Of a stretch of 63,577 bases of DNA, positions 34,152 through 42,361 are shown one piece after another; the stretch's first letter is position 1; each line of letters begins with the position of its first letter. Made by a program: the position numbers and the translations under genes. The stretch spans positions 1 through 63,577 of the forward strand of contig PSPG01000009.1 in NCBI GenBank assembly GCA_003193925.1, read 5' to 3'. The notes beneath the pieces were generated by a model that had not been told where the DNA came from, did no database searches, and saw only the letters and a program-made list of their open reading frames with translations. The stretch is from Candidatus Thalassarchaeum betae. Lineage in GTDB: Archaea > Thermoplasmatota > Poseidoniia > Poseidoniales > Thalassarchaeaceae.

Positions 34152-36857
34152 ATGCCACCGGGCAGAGGCTCACGCGTGGCGCTCCTCGTAGTGCTGATTC
34201 TGCTGATAGCGATTCCCGTCGACAGCTTCGCCAACAGCAGCGGGAGGACCGGAGCATCGAGCACTGGGTGCACCTGCCACTACAACACCGTCTCGGTCAG
34301 CCCGACACTCTCGGGTCTGCCCAGCGTCGGCTACATCGGCAACACCACCTACAACCTCTCCATAGGTGGCAGCGGAGGGCCCAGCGGGACCGAGGGCGGG
34401 TTCAACCTCGCTGCGACTCAGGGCTCGTTCTCCGAGCCTGGGAGCAACGTGCAACTCTCATCGGGCGAGGTGACGCACTCGAACTCCAACTCGAGGTCGT
34501 GGACGGTCAACTGGACCTCTCCGGCTAACGGCTCGGGCGATGTGACGTTCAACCTGGCAGTCAACTTCGTCAACGGGAACGGGCTCAATACGGGCGACGG
34601 CTGGGGCACTGCTGCTTGGACGATCTCCGAGGCTGACTCGGACAGCGATGGCTGGACGGACGCCGAGGAGGTGGCGTGCGGCACCAACCCGAACGACTCG
34701 GGTGACGTGCCGAGCGACACCGATGGCGACGGTACCTGCAACGGCGTCGACACCGACGACGACGGAGACGGCTGGTCCGACTCGGACGAGGCGGACTGCG
34801 CCACCGACTCGAACAACTCCACATCCACACCCGTCGACACGGACAACGACGGAATCTGCAACTACCTCGACGATGACGATGACGGAGACGGCACGCCCGA
34901 CGACGAGGACGACTTCCCCCTCGACGCGGGAGAGGACACCGACACGGACAATGATGGGGTCGGCGACAATGCTGACACCGACGACGACAACGACGGCTGG
35001 AACGACACCGCCGAGGCCGACTGCGGCACCAACTCGACCGATCCAAACTCGGTCCCACTGGACACCGACGGGGATGGACTCTGCGACATCGTGGATGAGG
35101 ACGACGACGACGACGGCACGCCCGACGACCAGGACGACTTCCCCCTGGACCCCGAAGAGGACACGGACACGGACGGGGACGGCATCGGGAACAACGCGGA
35201 CACGGATGACGACGGCGACGGCTGGGACGATGCCACCGAGGCTGCCTGCGGCACCAATTCGACCGACTCTGACTCCGTTCCGACAGACACCGATGGCGAT
35301 GGCACCTGCGACACCCTTGACACCGACGATGACGACGACGGCTGGAACGACACCGCCGAGGTCGACTGCGGCACAGAGCCCCTCAATGGCACCTCTACGC
35401 CAATCGACACCGACGGCGACGGAATATGCAATTGGCTCGACGACGACGACGACGGAGACGGCACGCCGGATGCGAGCGACGCCTTCCCGCTCGACCCGAG
35501 CGAGGACACCGACACCGACATGGACGGAATCGGGAACAATGCCGACCTGGATGACGACGGCGACGGCACCAACGACACTGCCGACGCCTTCCCGCTCGAC
35601 CCGAGCGAGGACACCGACACCGACATGGACGGAATCGGGAACAATGCCGACCTGGATGACGATGGGGACTCCTGGAACGATGTCAACGAGACTGCCTGCG
35701 GCACCGACCCGTTGGACGCGCTGTCAGTTCCCGGTGACTTGGACAACGACACCTGGTGCGACTCCCTCGACCCCGATGACGATGGGGATGGAGTAGACGA
35801 CGTTGCCGACGCATACCCCGCAGATCCGACGGAGTGGAGAGATACCGACGGCGACGGCACCGGTGACAACGCCGACCTCGACGACGACGGCGACGGCTGG
35901 AGCGACGATGACGAGGGTCTCTGCGGCACGGAGCCCCTCGATGCCGCGTCAGCCCCCGTGGACACCGACAGCGACAGCTTGTGCGACTCCATCGATGATG
36001 ATGATGATGATGACGGCACACCCGACGCGAGCGACGCCTTCCCGCTCGACCGATGGGAGGACTCTGACTTCGACGGTGACGGGGTTGGCGACAACGCCGA
36101 CCCAGACGACGATGACGACGGCTGGTCGGACGCGGACGAGTTCGCCTGCGGGACCATCAGCATGAACCCGTCCGCATTCCCGAGCGACACTGACGGGGAC
36201 GGCCTGTGCGATGCGCTAGACGAGGACGACGACGGAGACGGATTCGCTGACTCTGACGATGTGTTCCCGCTCGACGCGGCCGAGCATGCCGATTTCGACG
36301 GCGACGGAGTGGGTGACAACGCCGACCCAGACGACGATGATGACGGCGTCGATGACGCAGACGATGCCTTCCCGTTCGACGACTCCGAGTGGGATGACAC
36401 AGACAACGATGGTACAGGGGACAACGGCGATACGGACGACGACGGAGACGGCGTAGACGATTGGGCAGACGCCTTCCCGAAGGACGCCTCGGAGCAATCG
36501 GACTACGACGGCGATGGCATCGGTGACAACTCGGACGATGATGATGACGGCGACGGCGTGGTCGACAGCGCCGATGCATATCCCTTCGATGGCTCGGAGA
36601 GCTCAGACGCAGACGGCGACGGGATCGGCGACAACGCGGACCTCGACGATGACGGCGACGGCTGGTCAGACCACGACGAGAGCCAGTGCGGAACGGGCTC
36701 GAAGGACCCCTCGGACGTGCCTCAAGACAGCGATGGCGACGGCATCTGCGACTCGCTGGACGTGGTCGTAGACCCAGCTGAAGGCGGGCTTCCCGGATTC
36801 GGGCTGATTTCGGCTCTGGCCGCGCTCGCTCTCGCTGCTCTCGCTCGCAGGGATTGA
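34152..36857 (+). CDS. Giant TSP3-repeat surface protein with reeler-like/choice-of-anchor N-terminal domain
   Basis: A 901-residue secreted protein. After the signal peptide (about 1-27) comes a domain of about 130 residues with STGCTCH, then SGLPSVGYIGNTTYNLSI and EGGFNLAA, which has the look of the reeler / choice-of-anchor-V family, in which a Cys-Cys-His motif near the start is common. Some 700 residues of Asp-rich TSP3 repeats follow. The C terminus has LPGF, a hydrophobic helix and Arg, like a PGF-CTERM signal. It lies 31 nt downstream of a similar gene and likely shares its transcript. Within the repeats an 81-bp unit is duplicated exactly (35477 and 35582). The stop abuts the encoded CCA of the convergent tRNA-Asn. 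Confidence 0.85.
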   Translation: MPPGRGSRVALLVVLILLIAIPVDSFANSSGRTGASSTGCTCHYNTVSVSPTLSGLPSVGYIGNTTYNLSIGGSGGPSGTEGGFNLAATQGSFSEPGSNVQLSSGEVTHSNSNSRSWTVNWTSPANGSGDVTFNLAVNFVNGNGLNTGDGWGTAAWTISEADSDSDGWTDAEEVACGTNPNDSGDVPSDTDGDGTCNGVDTDDDGDGWSDSDEADCATDSNNSTSTPVDTDNDGICNYLDDDDDGDGTPDDEDDFPLDAGEDTDTDNDGVGDNADTDDDNDGWNDTAEADCGTNSTDPNSVPLDTDGDGLCDIVDEDDDDDGTPDDQDDFPLDPEEDTDTDGDGIGNNADTDDDGDGWDDATEAACGTNSTDSDSVPTDTDGDGTCDTLDTDDDDDGWNDTAEVDCGTEPLNGTSTPIDTDGDGICNWLDDDDDGDGTPDASDAFPLDPSEDTDTDMDGIGNNADLDDDGDGTNDTADAFPLDPSEDTDTDMDGIGNNADLDDDGDSWNDVNETACGTDPLDALSVPGDLDNDTWCDSLDPDDDGDGVDDVADAYPADPTEWRDTDGDGTGDNADLDDDGDGWSDDDEGLCGTEPLDAASAPVDTDSDSLCDSIDDDDDDDGTPDASDAFPLDRWEDSDFDGDGVGDNADPDDDDDGWSDADEFACGTISMNPSAFPSDTDGDGLCDALDEDDDGDGFADSDDVFPLDAAEHADFDGDGVGDNADPDDDDDGVDDADDAFPFDDSEWDDTDNDGTGDNGDTDDDGDGVDDWADAFPKDASEQSDYDGDGIGDNSDDDDDGDGVVDSADAYPFDGSESSDADGDGIGDNADLDDDGDGWSDHDESQCGTGSKDPSDVPQDSDGDGICDSLDVVVDPAEGGLPGFGLISALAALALAALARRD
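35477..35662 (+). repeat. exact 81-bp direct repeat, period 105 bp, inside the TSP3 gene
   Basis: Bases 35477-35557 and 35582-35662 are identical by eye, giving 35-residue units. Other TSP3 units in the same gene differ at many bases, so this pair is a recent duplication or gene-conversion event. Confidence 0.8.
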
Positions 36858-36933
36858 TGGCGCCGACAGCAGGACTCGAACCTGCGACCTGTGGATTAAC
36901 AGTCCACCGCTCCACCAACTAAGCTATGTCGGC
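36858..36933 (-). tRNA. tRNA-Asn (GTT)
   Basis: Minus-strand cloverleaf: acceptor GCCGACA/TGTCGGC, D-arm AGCTTAGTTGGTGGAGC, anticodon stem GTGGA/TCCAC with loop CTGTTAA (anticodon GTT), T-arm with TTCGAGT, discriminator G. The 3' CCA is encoded (36858-36860) and directly adjoins the stop of the convergent gene. Confidence 0.95.
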
Positions 36934-36974
36934 CCAGTCTGCGGCCTGCTCCCCCATTCATCAATGAATCGGAC

Positions 36975-37931
36975 TTATTCCCACTCGATTGTGCCGGGGG
37001 GCTTGTGTGTGATGTCATACACGACACGGTTGACTTGCCCCTTCAGGGAGTTTGTGATCTCGGTGCTGATTGCAGCTAGGATATCGTGGGGGATCGGTGA
37101 GTAGCTCGCGCTCATCCCATCGAGGCTTGTCACCGCACGGACCACCACTGTCTCGCCGTGCACACGGGCGTCCCCGTGGACGCCCACGCTCTTGACCGGG
37201 AGCAATGCTGCGAAGTACTGCCAGGGGAGTTCGCACTTGCCTTCGGCTGCCGCGGCCTGCAGCTGGGTCTCGACGATGTGACAGGCCTCGCGGCAGGCCG
37301 TGACCCTGTCCGGGGTGATTTCACCGAGAATCCGGACGGCGAGGCCGGGGCCGGGGAACGGCTGACGCTCGCTGGAGGCTATCCCGAGTTCGCGCGCGAT
37401 CGCGCGGACCTCATCCTTGTAGAACTCGCGCAGCGGCTCGACTATGACCAGATTGACGTCATCGGGCAGGCCGCCGACGTTGTGGTGCGACTTGATGACG
37501 TCACGCTCGCCGCCGCCGGACTCTATCCAATCTGGTGCGATAGTGCCCTGAATCAGGAACTTCGCGCCACACTGTGCCTGCTCGGCCTCGAAGACTCGGA
37601 TGAACTGCTCACCGATGACCATACGCTTGGCCTCGGGTTCGGTGATGCCTGCGAGGTTGCTGAGGAAGCGCTCTGAGGCGTCGACCACCTCGAGCTCGAT
37701 GCCTAGGTCGGCGAAAATGCCGGCGACCTCCCCAGATTCGTGCTTGCGCATCAGGCCGGTGTCGACGTAGACGCAGTGAAGCAGGCTGCCGACCGCACGG
37801 TGGGCGAGGACTGCGGCAACCGTGCTGTCGACGCCGCCCGAGCAGGCGATGATAGCGGTGTCGTCGATCTGTGACTGGAGAGCCTCCACCGCCTCGTCGA
37901 CCAGCATCTGTGTCTGCATCAAGCGGCTCAC
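36975..37931 (-). CDS. guaAB: GMP synthase ATP-pyrophosphatase subunit
   Basis: Adenylates XMP and accepts ammonia to make GMP, the last step of guanine nucleotide synthesis. It is 318 residues and lacks the amidotransferase domain, the split form found in many archaea; the glutaminase subunit is not in the window. The PP-loop is IIACSGGVDSTVAA (about residues 26-39). Further GuaA landmarks are FLIQGTIAPDWIESGG, RQPFPGPGLAVRILGE and the C-terminal RVVYDITHKPPGTIEWE. A GTG at 37931 overlaps the purE stop as GTGA; ATG 37919 is an alternative. It is the last gene of the gcvPA-gcvPB-membrane protein-purE-guaAB array. Confidence 0.95.
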   Translation of the reverse strand: MSRLMQTQMLVDEAVEALQSQIDDTAIIACSGGVDSTVAAVLAHRAVGSLLHCVYVDTGLMRKHESGEVAGIFADLGIELEVVDASERFLSNLAGITEPEAKRMVIGEQFIRVFEAEQAQCGAKFLIQGTIAPDWIESGGGERDVIKSHHNVGGLPDDVNLVIVEPLREFYKDEVRAIARELGIASSERQPFPGPGLAVRILGEITPDRVTACREACHIVETQLQAAAAEGKCELPWQYFAALLPVKSVGVHGDARVHGETVVVRAVTSLDGMSASYSPIPHDILAAISTEITNSLKGQVNRVVYDITHKPPGTIEWE

Positions 37932-38401
37932 TCCCTCAGCGACTCATCATCGGCGATGACCCTCTCGGTGCGCGACCTACGCCACTCGGTGAAGTTGGCG
38001 GCGAGGTCGGCATCGTTCATCGCCAGCATCTGAATCGCTAGCACTGCGGCGTTGTCGCCGCGGTCGACACCGACGGTGGCCACGGGCATGCCGGGAGGCA
38101 TCTGGACTATCGACAGGAGGCTGTCAAGGGGGACCTTGCCGCCTACTGGGACGCCAATCACAGGCAAGGTGGTCATCGCAGCGACCACCCCTGGCAGGGC
38201 GGCTGCCATACCGGCCATGCCGATGAAAATCTTGCATCCGTCGTCGATGGCGGAACTGACGATGCCCTCGAGGTACTTGGGCGCGCGGTGGGCCGATGCG
38301 ACCCTGACTTCGTGGGAGATACCGAATTCCGAGAGCACTGCGGTGCACTTGTCCGAAATGGGGAGGTCAGACTTCGATCCAAGTAGGATGCAGACGTCCA
38401 T
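37928..38401 (-). CDS. purE: N5-carboxyaminoimidazole ribonucleotide mutase / AIR carboxylase
   Basis: Purine pathway enzyme making CAIR. The protein is 157 residues, the usual class I PurE length. It has ILLGSKSDLP at residues 5-14, VRVASAHRAPKYL, IFIGMAGMAAALPGVVAAMTTLPVIGVPV and the PPGMPVATVGVDRGDNAAVLA segment typical of the family. ATG 38401 is chosen because it puts the GSKSD motif at the N terminus; an in-frame ATG at 38479 would overlap the upstream gene. No purK is visible nearby, so whether it acts as mutase or carboxylase cannot be decided. The stop overlaps the GTG start of guaAB. Confidence 0.96.
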   Translation of the reverse strand: MDVCILLGSKSDLPISDKCTAVLSEFGISHEVRVASAHRAPKYLEGIVSSAIDDGCKIFIGMAGMAAALPGVVAAMTTLPVIGVPVGGKVPLDSLLSIVQMPPGMPVATVGVDRGDNAAVLAIQMLAMNDADLAANFTEWRRSRTERVIADDESLRE

Positions 38402-38456
38402 GCACTGTCGGGTCGTGGCCGGTTCAAATGCCTGCCGTCGCAAGGCTGGAGGAGCA

Positions 38457-39365
38457 TCACTCCTCTTCATCGGGGACAATCAGTCTCATTGGCCATTCCA
38501 GTCCATCGTACTCGATTGGGGGCCTTGAGAGAATCCTGTGAATCTCCGAGTCGGCTGCCTTGCGCTCGAAGAACGGGTCTTGGACGAAACCCGAGCGGTG
38601 CACCAGCGTCAGTCCCAGGAAGCAATCGCCATCGCGACTGATGCCACCGACGGCCAGATGACCGTGCTCGCATTGGGCTCTGCCTAGGGGTCCGGTGGTC
38701 CAATTCGCCGAAATCACCTCCCAGGAAGGGCCGAGGAGGCTTGAGGAATTCCAGTCGGATGCCTCGATCGGCAGCAGCCAGCGTGCTGGGGGGGTGGTCA
38801 AGATGTCTTGTATGAGCCCTATGGAACGGAACCAAGCTAGCCAGAACAGCGCGTAGGAGACCCAGCCGACCAGAGGGTCCACGACGATGTGGACCATGAA
38901 CACCAGTGCAGCCAGGGCGAAGGTCTGCCAGTCGAAGGGCAGTGAGAGCAGCCCACCCTCGGACATCGACTGGGCGTTCCGAGCCAGGTAAAGTGGGACC
39001 AGTACCAAGGCCCAGGAGATGGAGAATAACAGGGCTGCAACCTCCTGGTCGTTCGGTACCCTGTCGGGGAAGACGAGGGGCGCAGCGGTCAGCACGAGGA
39101 AGAACGGTGACCATGCCAGGGGTATGAGGATCGATGAGCTGATGGGCTCGTGACGCTGGCGGATCCAGCCCCTGCCGCCCTTCCTCGGAGAGCTGCTGAC
39201 CCAAGTGTCCGGAGGAGAGGTCTCTCCGGTCCTGAGGTCGGGGGGCCTCTCGCCCTTTCCCAACTTCCACCACTGGGAATTGCCCAGCAGCCAGTCGCGG
39301 TCCAGTCCTGCTTCCACAGGACTCGCAGAGGTCAACCGGTCTTCTCCGCTTCGGCTGGCTCTCAC
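38457..39365 (-). CDS. Small membrane protein of unknown function between gcvPB and purE
   Basis: I do not recognise this 302-residue protein. It has a basic and hydrophilic N terminus of about 80 residues, three or four hydrophobic segments at about 85-210 (for example SSILIPLAWSPFFLVL and VAALLFSISWALVLVPLYLA), and a soluble C-terminal domain of about 90 residues containing a GPSWEVISANWTTG-type strand. The GTG at 39365 overlaps the gcvPB stop as GTGA, the same arrangement seen at other junctions of this array, and is preferred to later GTG/TTG codons. Co-translation with glycine cleavage genes hints at a link but no function can be given. Confidence 0.65.
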   Translation of the reverse strand: MRASRSGEDRLTSASPVEAGLDRDWLLGNSQWWKLGKGERPPDLRTGETSPPDTWVSSSPRKGGRGWIRQRHEPISSSILIPLAWSPFFLVLTAAPLVFPDRVPNDQEVAALLFSISWALVLVPLYLARNAQSMSEGGLLSLPFDWQTFALAALVFMVHIVVDPLVGWVSYALFWLAWFRSIGLIQDILTTPPARWLLPIEASDWNSSSLLGPSWEVISANWTTGPLGRAQCEHGHLAVGGISRDGDCFLGLTLVHRSGFVQDPFFERKAADSEIHRILSRPPIEYDGLEWPMRLIVPDEEE

Positions 39366-40873
39366 TCGGGTCCGGGATGCCTTAGAACGAGGTTCCGTGC
39401 CGCCCACACCTCGTCGACCCGCCGCACGGCGGTGGTGTGCGGCGCGGTGGTGACGATATCCGGGTCCTCCGAGAGGATCTTGTGGAAGTCCGCGGCGAAG
39501 CGGTCTAGGACCTCCTTTGACTCGGTCTCTGTCGGCTCGATCATCAGGCACTCGGGGACGATCATCGGGAAGTACAGCGTCGGGGCCATCACACCGTAGT
39601 CGAGGAGTCTCTTCGCGATGTCTCTGCCCGTCACCCCAACCGCGTCCTTGAGGGGGCTCATGGACAGGGTGAACTCGTGCATGACGATGTCTGCGGGAGC
39701 CCCGTCGAGCGGCATTGCGTGCATGCCTGCCGCTGTCTCGGAGTCGGGATTCATGATGCGGTGGCGCAGGTAGTTGGCGTTGAGCACGGCGTGCTCGCTC
39801 ATCCTCTCCAGCTCGCGCCCGTACCTGCGGTAGAACGCCCAGGCACGAACCACCGCACCGGAGTTGCCGTGCCACTGCTGGACCTTGCCTATGCTCGCCT
39901 CGCCGACGTCGCGCCAGTGGTACCAGTATCCGTCACCGACCCCCGCGGGGTCGCCCCCAGTCCGCTCCCTGCGGTCTGCCACCGGCGAGGGCAGGAAGGG
40001 CGCTAGGTGCGATTTCACCCCGATCGGTCCGCTACCGGGACCGCCACCGCCGTGCGGCTGGCTGAAGGTCTTGTGCAGGTTGTAGTGGACGGCATCGAAG
40101 CCCATCCTGCCCGGATCGGTCTTGCCGAGGATGGCGTTGAAGTTGGCGCCGTCGTAGTACATCTGGCCGCCGGCACCGTGGACGATCTCAGTGACCTCAC
40201 AGATATCCGGCTCGAAGAGCCCGAGTGTCGAGGGATTGGTGACCATCATCGCAGCGGTGTCATCCCCGACGACCTCCCTGAGTGCTGCGAGGTCTAAGCG
40301 GCCGTCGGCACCGCTGGGGATCTCGATGATATCGTATCCGCACATCGCTGCGGAAGCGGGGTTGGTACCGTGCGCCGAGTCGGGCACGATGACCTTGTCT
40401 CGGTGGCCCTCGCCGATGCTGCGGTGGTACTCCTGGATGCAGCGCATCGATGTGAACTCGCCCTGGGCACCCGCGACCGGCTGGAGAGTGACCTCGTCCA
40501 TGCCGGAGCAGATGGCGAGCATCTCCTGCATCTCGTAGAAGATGGCTAGGAGGCCCTGGATCTGATGCTCGGGCTGCAGTGGGTGGATCCGGTCTATGCC
40601 CGGGAGCTGCACTATCCTCTCGTTGAGCCGGGGGTTGTGCTTCATAGTGCACGAGCCCAACGGGTAGAACCCGGTGTCGATGCCGAAGTTGCGGCTCGAC
40701 AGCCAGGTGTAGTGACGAACCAGCTCGGGCTCGCTGGCTCTAGGCCACGCTGGGGGCGATTTCCTGCGCATGACCTCGGGGACCGTGGACCAAGAGGCCT
40801 CGGAGTTCAACATAGGCTCGGGCTGGGACCAGCCCGCGCCCTCGGCGCCCTTGAATGCGAACAAATCGCTCAT
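39362..40873 (-). CDS. gcvPB: Glycine dehydrogenase (decarboxylating) subunit 2
   Basis: PLP-bearing subunit of the split P-protein, which decarboxylates glycine and passes the aminomethyl group to lipoyl-GcvH. It is 503 residues. The PLP lysine is in NLHKTFSQPHGGGGPGSGP; other landmarks are GFYPLGSCTMKHNPR and VPDSAHGTNPASAAMCGY. The ATG overlaps the gcvPA stop as ATGA, so the two subunits are translated together in near-equal amounts. The two-gene P-protein form is usual in archaea and Gram-positive bacteria. gcvH and the dihydrolipoyl dehydrogenase gene are not in this window. Confidence 0.97.
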   Translation of the reverse strand: MSDLFAFKGAEGAGWSQPEPMLNSEASWSTVPEVMRRKSPPAWPRASEPELVRHYTWLSSRNFGIDTGFYPLGSCTMKHNPRLNERIVQLPGIDRIHPLQPEHQIQGLLAIFYEMQEMLAICSGMDEVTLQPVAGAQGEFTSMRCIQEYHRSIGEGHRDKVIVPDSAHGTNPASAAMCGYDIIEIPSGADGRLDLAALREVVGDDTAAMMVTNPSTLGLFEPDICEVTEIVHGAGGQMYYDGANFNAILGKTDPGRMGFDAVHYNLHKTFSQPHGGGGPGSGPIGVKSHLAPFLPSPVADRRERTGGDPAGVGDGYWYHWRDVGEASIGKVQQWHGNSGAVVRAWAFYRRYGRELERMSEHAVLNANYLRHRIMNPDSETAAGMHAMPLDGAPADIVMHEFTLSMSPLKDAVGVTGRDIAKRLLDYGVMAPTLYFPMIVPECLMIEPTETESKEVLDRFAADFHKILSEDPDIVTTAPHTTAVRRVDEVWAARNLVLRHPGPE

Positions 40874-42237
40874 GCGCCTGCCTCCTCAACCCAAGACGAC
40901 AGGCCTGTGACCAGAGCGGCGATGTCGGACTCGCTGGTGCGCTCGTCCGCACCGATGAGCAGGCAGGTCGACATGAAGTCCCACCACACACCGAGATCGA
41001 AACCCCCCAGCACCCCTTCGGAATCCAAGTGTGCCAGCGCGTCGGACGCCTCACCGGGTAACTTTACTGCGAACTCGCGGAAGTTGCTCGCACCGGGGTC
41101 GACCAATTCGATGCCGACAATCGCAGTGACGGCGGTCTTCGTGGCCTCGGTCGCAGCGGCGACCCTGAGAGCCAGCCTCTCGAGTCCGCGCGGGCCGAGC
41201 AGCGCCATGTGCATGGCGCCCATCAATGCGATGAGCGTCTCGTTCGAACAGATGTTCGACGTCGCGCGATGTCTGCGGATGTGCTGTTCGCGCGTAGACA
41301 GAGTGAGCGTGAATGCGCGCTTGCCGTCGACGTCCCTCGACAGCCCGACTATCCTGCCCGGCATCTGCCGGGTGTATCTCTCGCCGGCAGCGAAGATGCC
41401 GTAAATCGGCCCACCTGCGGTGGGTCCTATGCCGAATGGCTGGCCCTCGCCGACGACTATGTCAGCGCCCCAGGTTCCAGGTGGCTCGACGATCCCCAGA
41501 GAGACGGCGTCCACGCCGACGATGAGAGCGGTCTCCTCGCCGATGGCTTCCTTGAGCTGCATCAGACCCGGATCCAGGATCCCGAAGGAGCTAGGCTGTT
41601 CGACGTACACCGCGCAGCATCCGGCAGCCGCAGCAGCCGATTCCAGGTCTAAATGGCCGTCATGAAGGTGCTCGATCATCCTGATCTCGATTCCGCTTCC
41701 CTGAGTGTAGTTGCGAATCACCTCAAGCCTCTCGGGAGGCACGAAGCACGAGATGTAGACCACGCTCTTCTGCACGGCCTTGCGACCGTGGACCCGTACT
41801 GCACATGTGATTGCCTCGGCAGCCGCCGTCGAGGCGTCGTACATCGAGACGTTCGCTACCGGCAGGCCTACCAATTCGCTGACCATGGTCTGGAACTCCC
41901 ACATCGCCTGCAGCATGCCTTGGCTGACCTCGGGCTGGTAAGGGGTGTAGGAAGTCAGGAACTCGCCGCGCGTCGCGAGCATTCCGACCATGGTGGGGAC
42001 GAAGTTCCGGACTAGGCCAGCCGCGAGGAAACTGGGCCTCTGGTCGAGGGTCACATTGGCGTTCAGCAACCGCTGGGCGTCGGCCCAAATCTCCTCCTCG
42101 GACTGCGGCGCGCGCAGTGGTAGCGGAGCGTCGTGACGGATGGCTTCGGGTATGTTGGAGAACAGCTCGTCGATGGACTTCATGCCCATGGATTCGAGCA
42201 TCTCCTGCTCGCGTCCGAGATTCGGCAATTGGTCCAC
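40870..42237 (-). CDS. gcvPA: Glycine dehydrogenase (decarboxylating) subunit 1
   Basis: First subunit of the split glycine cleavage P-protein. From GTG 42237 it is 455 residues, the family's usual size; the longer option is a TTG at 42291. Landmarks are SMGMKSIDELFSNIPE near the N terminus, FLTSYTPYQPEVSQGMLQAMWEFQ, NVSMYDASTAAAEA, and the late segment RRHRATSNICSNETLIAL. It starts the array gcvPA-gcvPB-membrane protein-purE-guaAB, in which every junction except the one before purE overlaps. It is divergent from the SDR-like gene at 42362, so the two share about 125 nt of regulatory sequence. Confidence 0.96.
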   Translation of the reverse strand: MDQLPNLGREQEMLESMGMKSIDELFSNIPEAIRHDAPLPLRAPQSEEEIWADAQRLLNANVTLDQRPSFLAAGLVRNFVPTMVGMLATRGEFLTSYTPYQPEVSQGMLQAMWEFQTMVSELVGLPVANVSMYDASTAAAEAITCAVRVHGRKAVQKSVVYISCFVPPERLEVIRNYTQGSGIEIRMIEHLHDGHLDLESAAAAAGCCAVYVEQPSSFGILDPGLMQLKEAIGEETALIVGVDAVSLGIVEPPGTWGADIVVGEGQPFGIGPTAGGPIYGIFAAGERYTRQMPGRIVGLSRDVDGKRAFTLTLSTREQHIRRHRATSNICSNETLIALMGAMHMALLGPRGLERLALRVAAATEATKTAVTAIVGIELVDPGASNFREFAVKLPGEASDALAHLDSEGVLGGFDLGVWWDFMSTCLLIGADERTSESDIAALVTGLSSWVEEAGA

Positions 42238-42327
42238 TGCATCCGGCTCCCGCCTCTCGGCGGCTCGAAGGGGATTAACGAGAGTCTTCAATGTTCGTCG
42301 GATTGGGCAGGGCCGGTCACCGACACA

Positions 42328-42337
42328 CTCTTATTGG
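42328..42337 (+). promoter_or_regulatory. TATA-like element of the SDR-like gene
   Basis: CTCTTATTGG has its TTATT core about 29 nt before ATG 42362, which fits leaderless transcription. The same AT-rich island could serve the divergent gcvPA gene. Confidence 0.4.
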
Positions 42338-42361
42338 CCGGACGGAGTCAGTATCGATAGC

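Noticed and set aside
32506..36424. Long minus-strand Ser/Pro-rich frames opposite the TSP3 genes
   Set aside because: They are the mirror image of GAC/GAT-rich Asp codons; no start signals and no recognisable domains.
31861..36760. Repeated units in the TSP3 genes considered as a CRISPR array
   Set aside because: The repeats are coding, vary in sequence, keep a 3-base phase and have no unique spacers.
39366..39875. In-frame upstream extension of the small membrane protein before purE
   Set aside because: It lies wholly inside gcvPB in another frame and has Arg-rich shadow composition; the GTG at 39365 overlapping the gcvPB stop is a better start.
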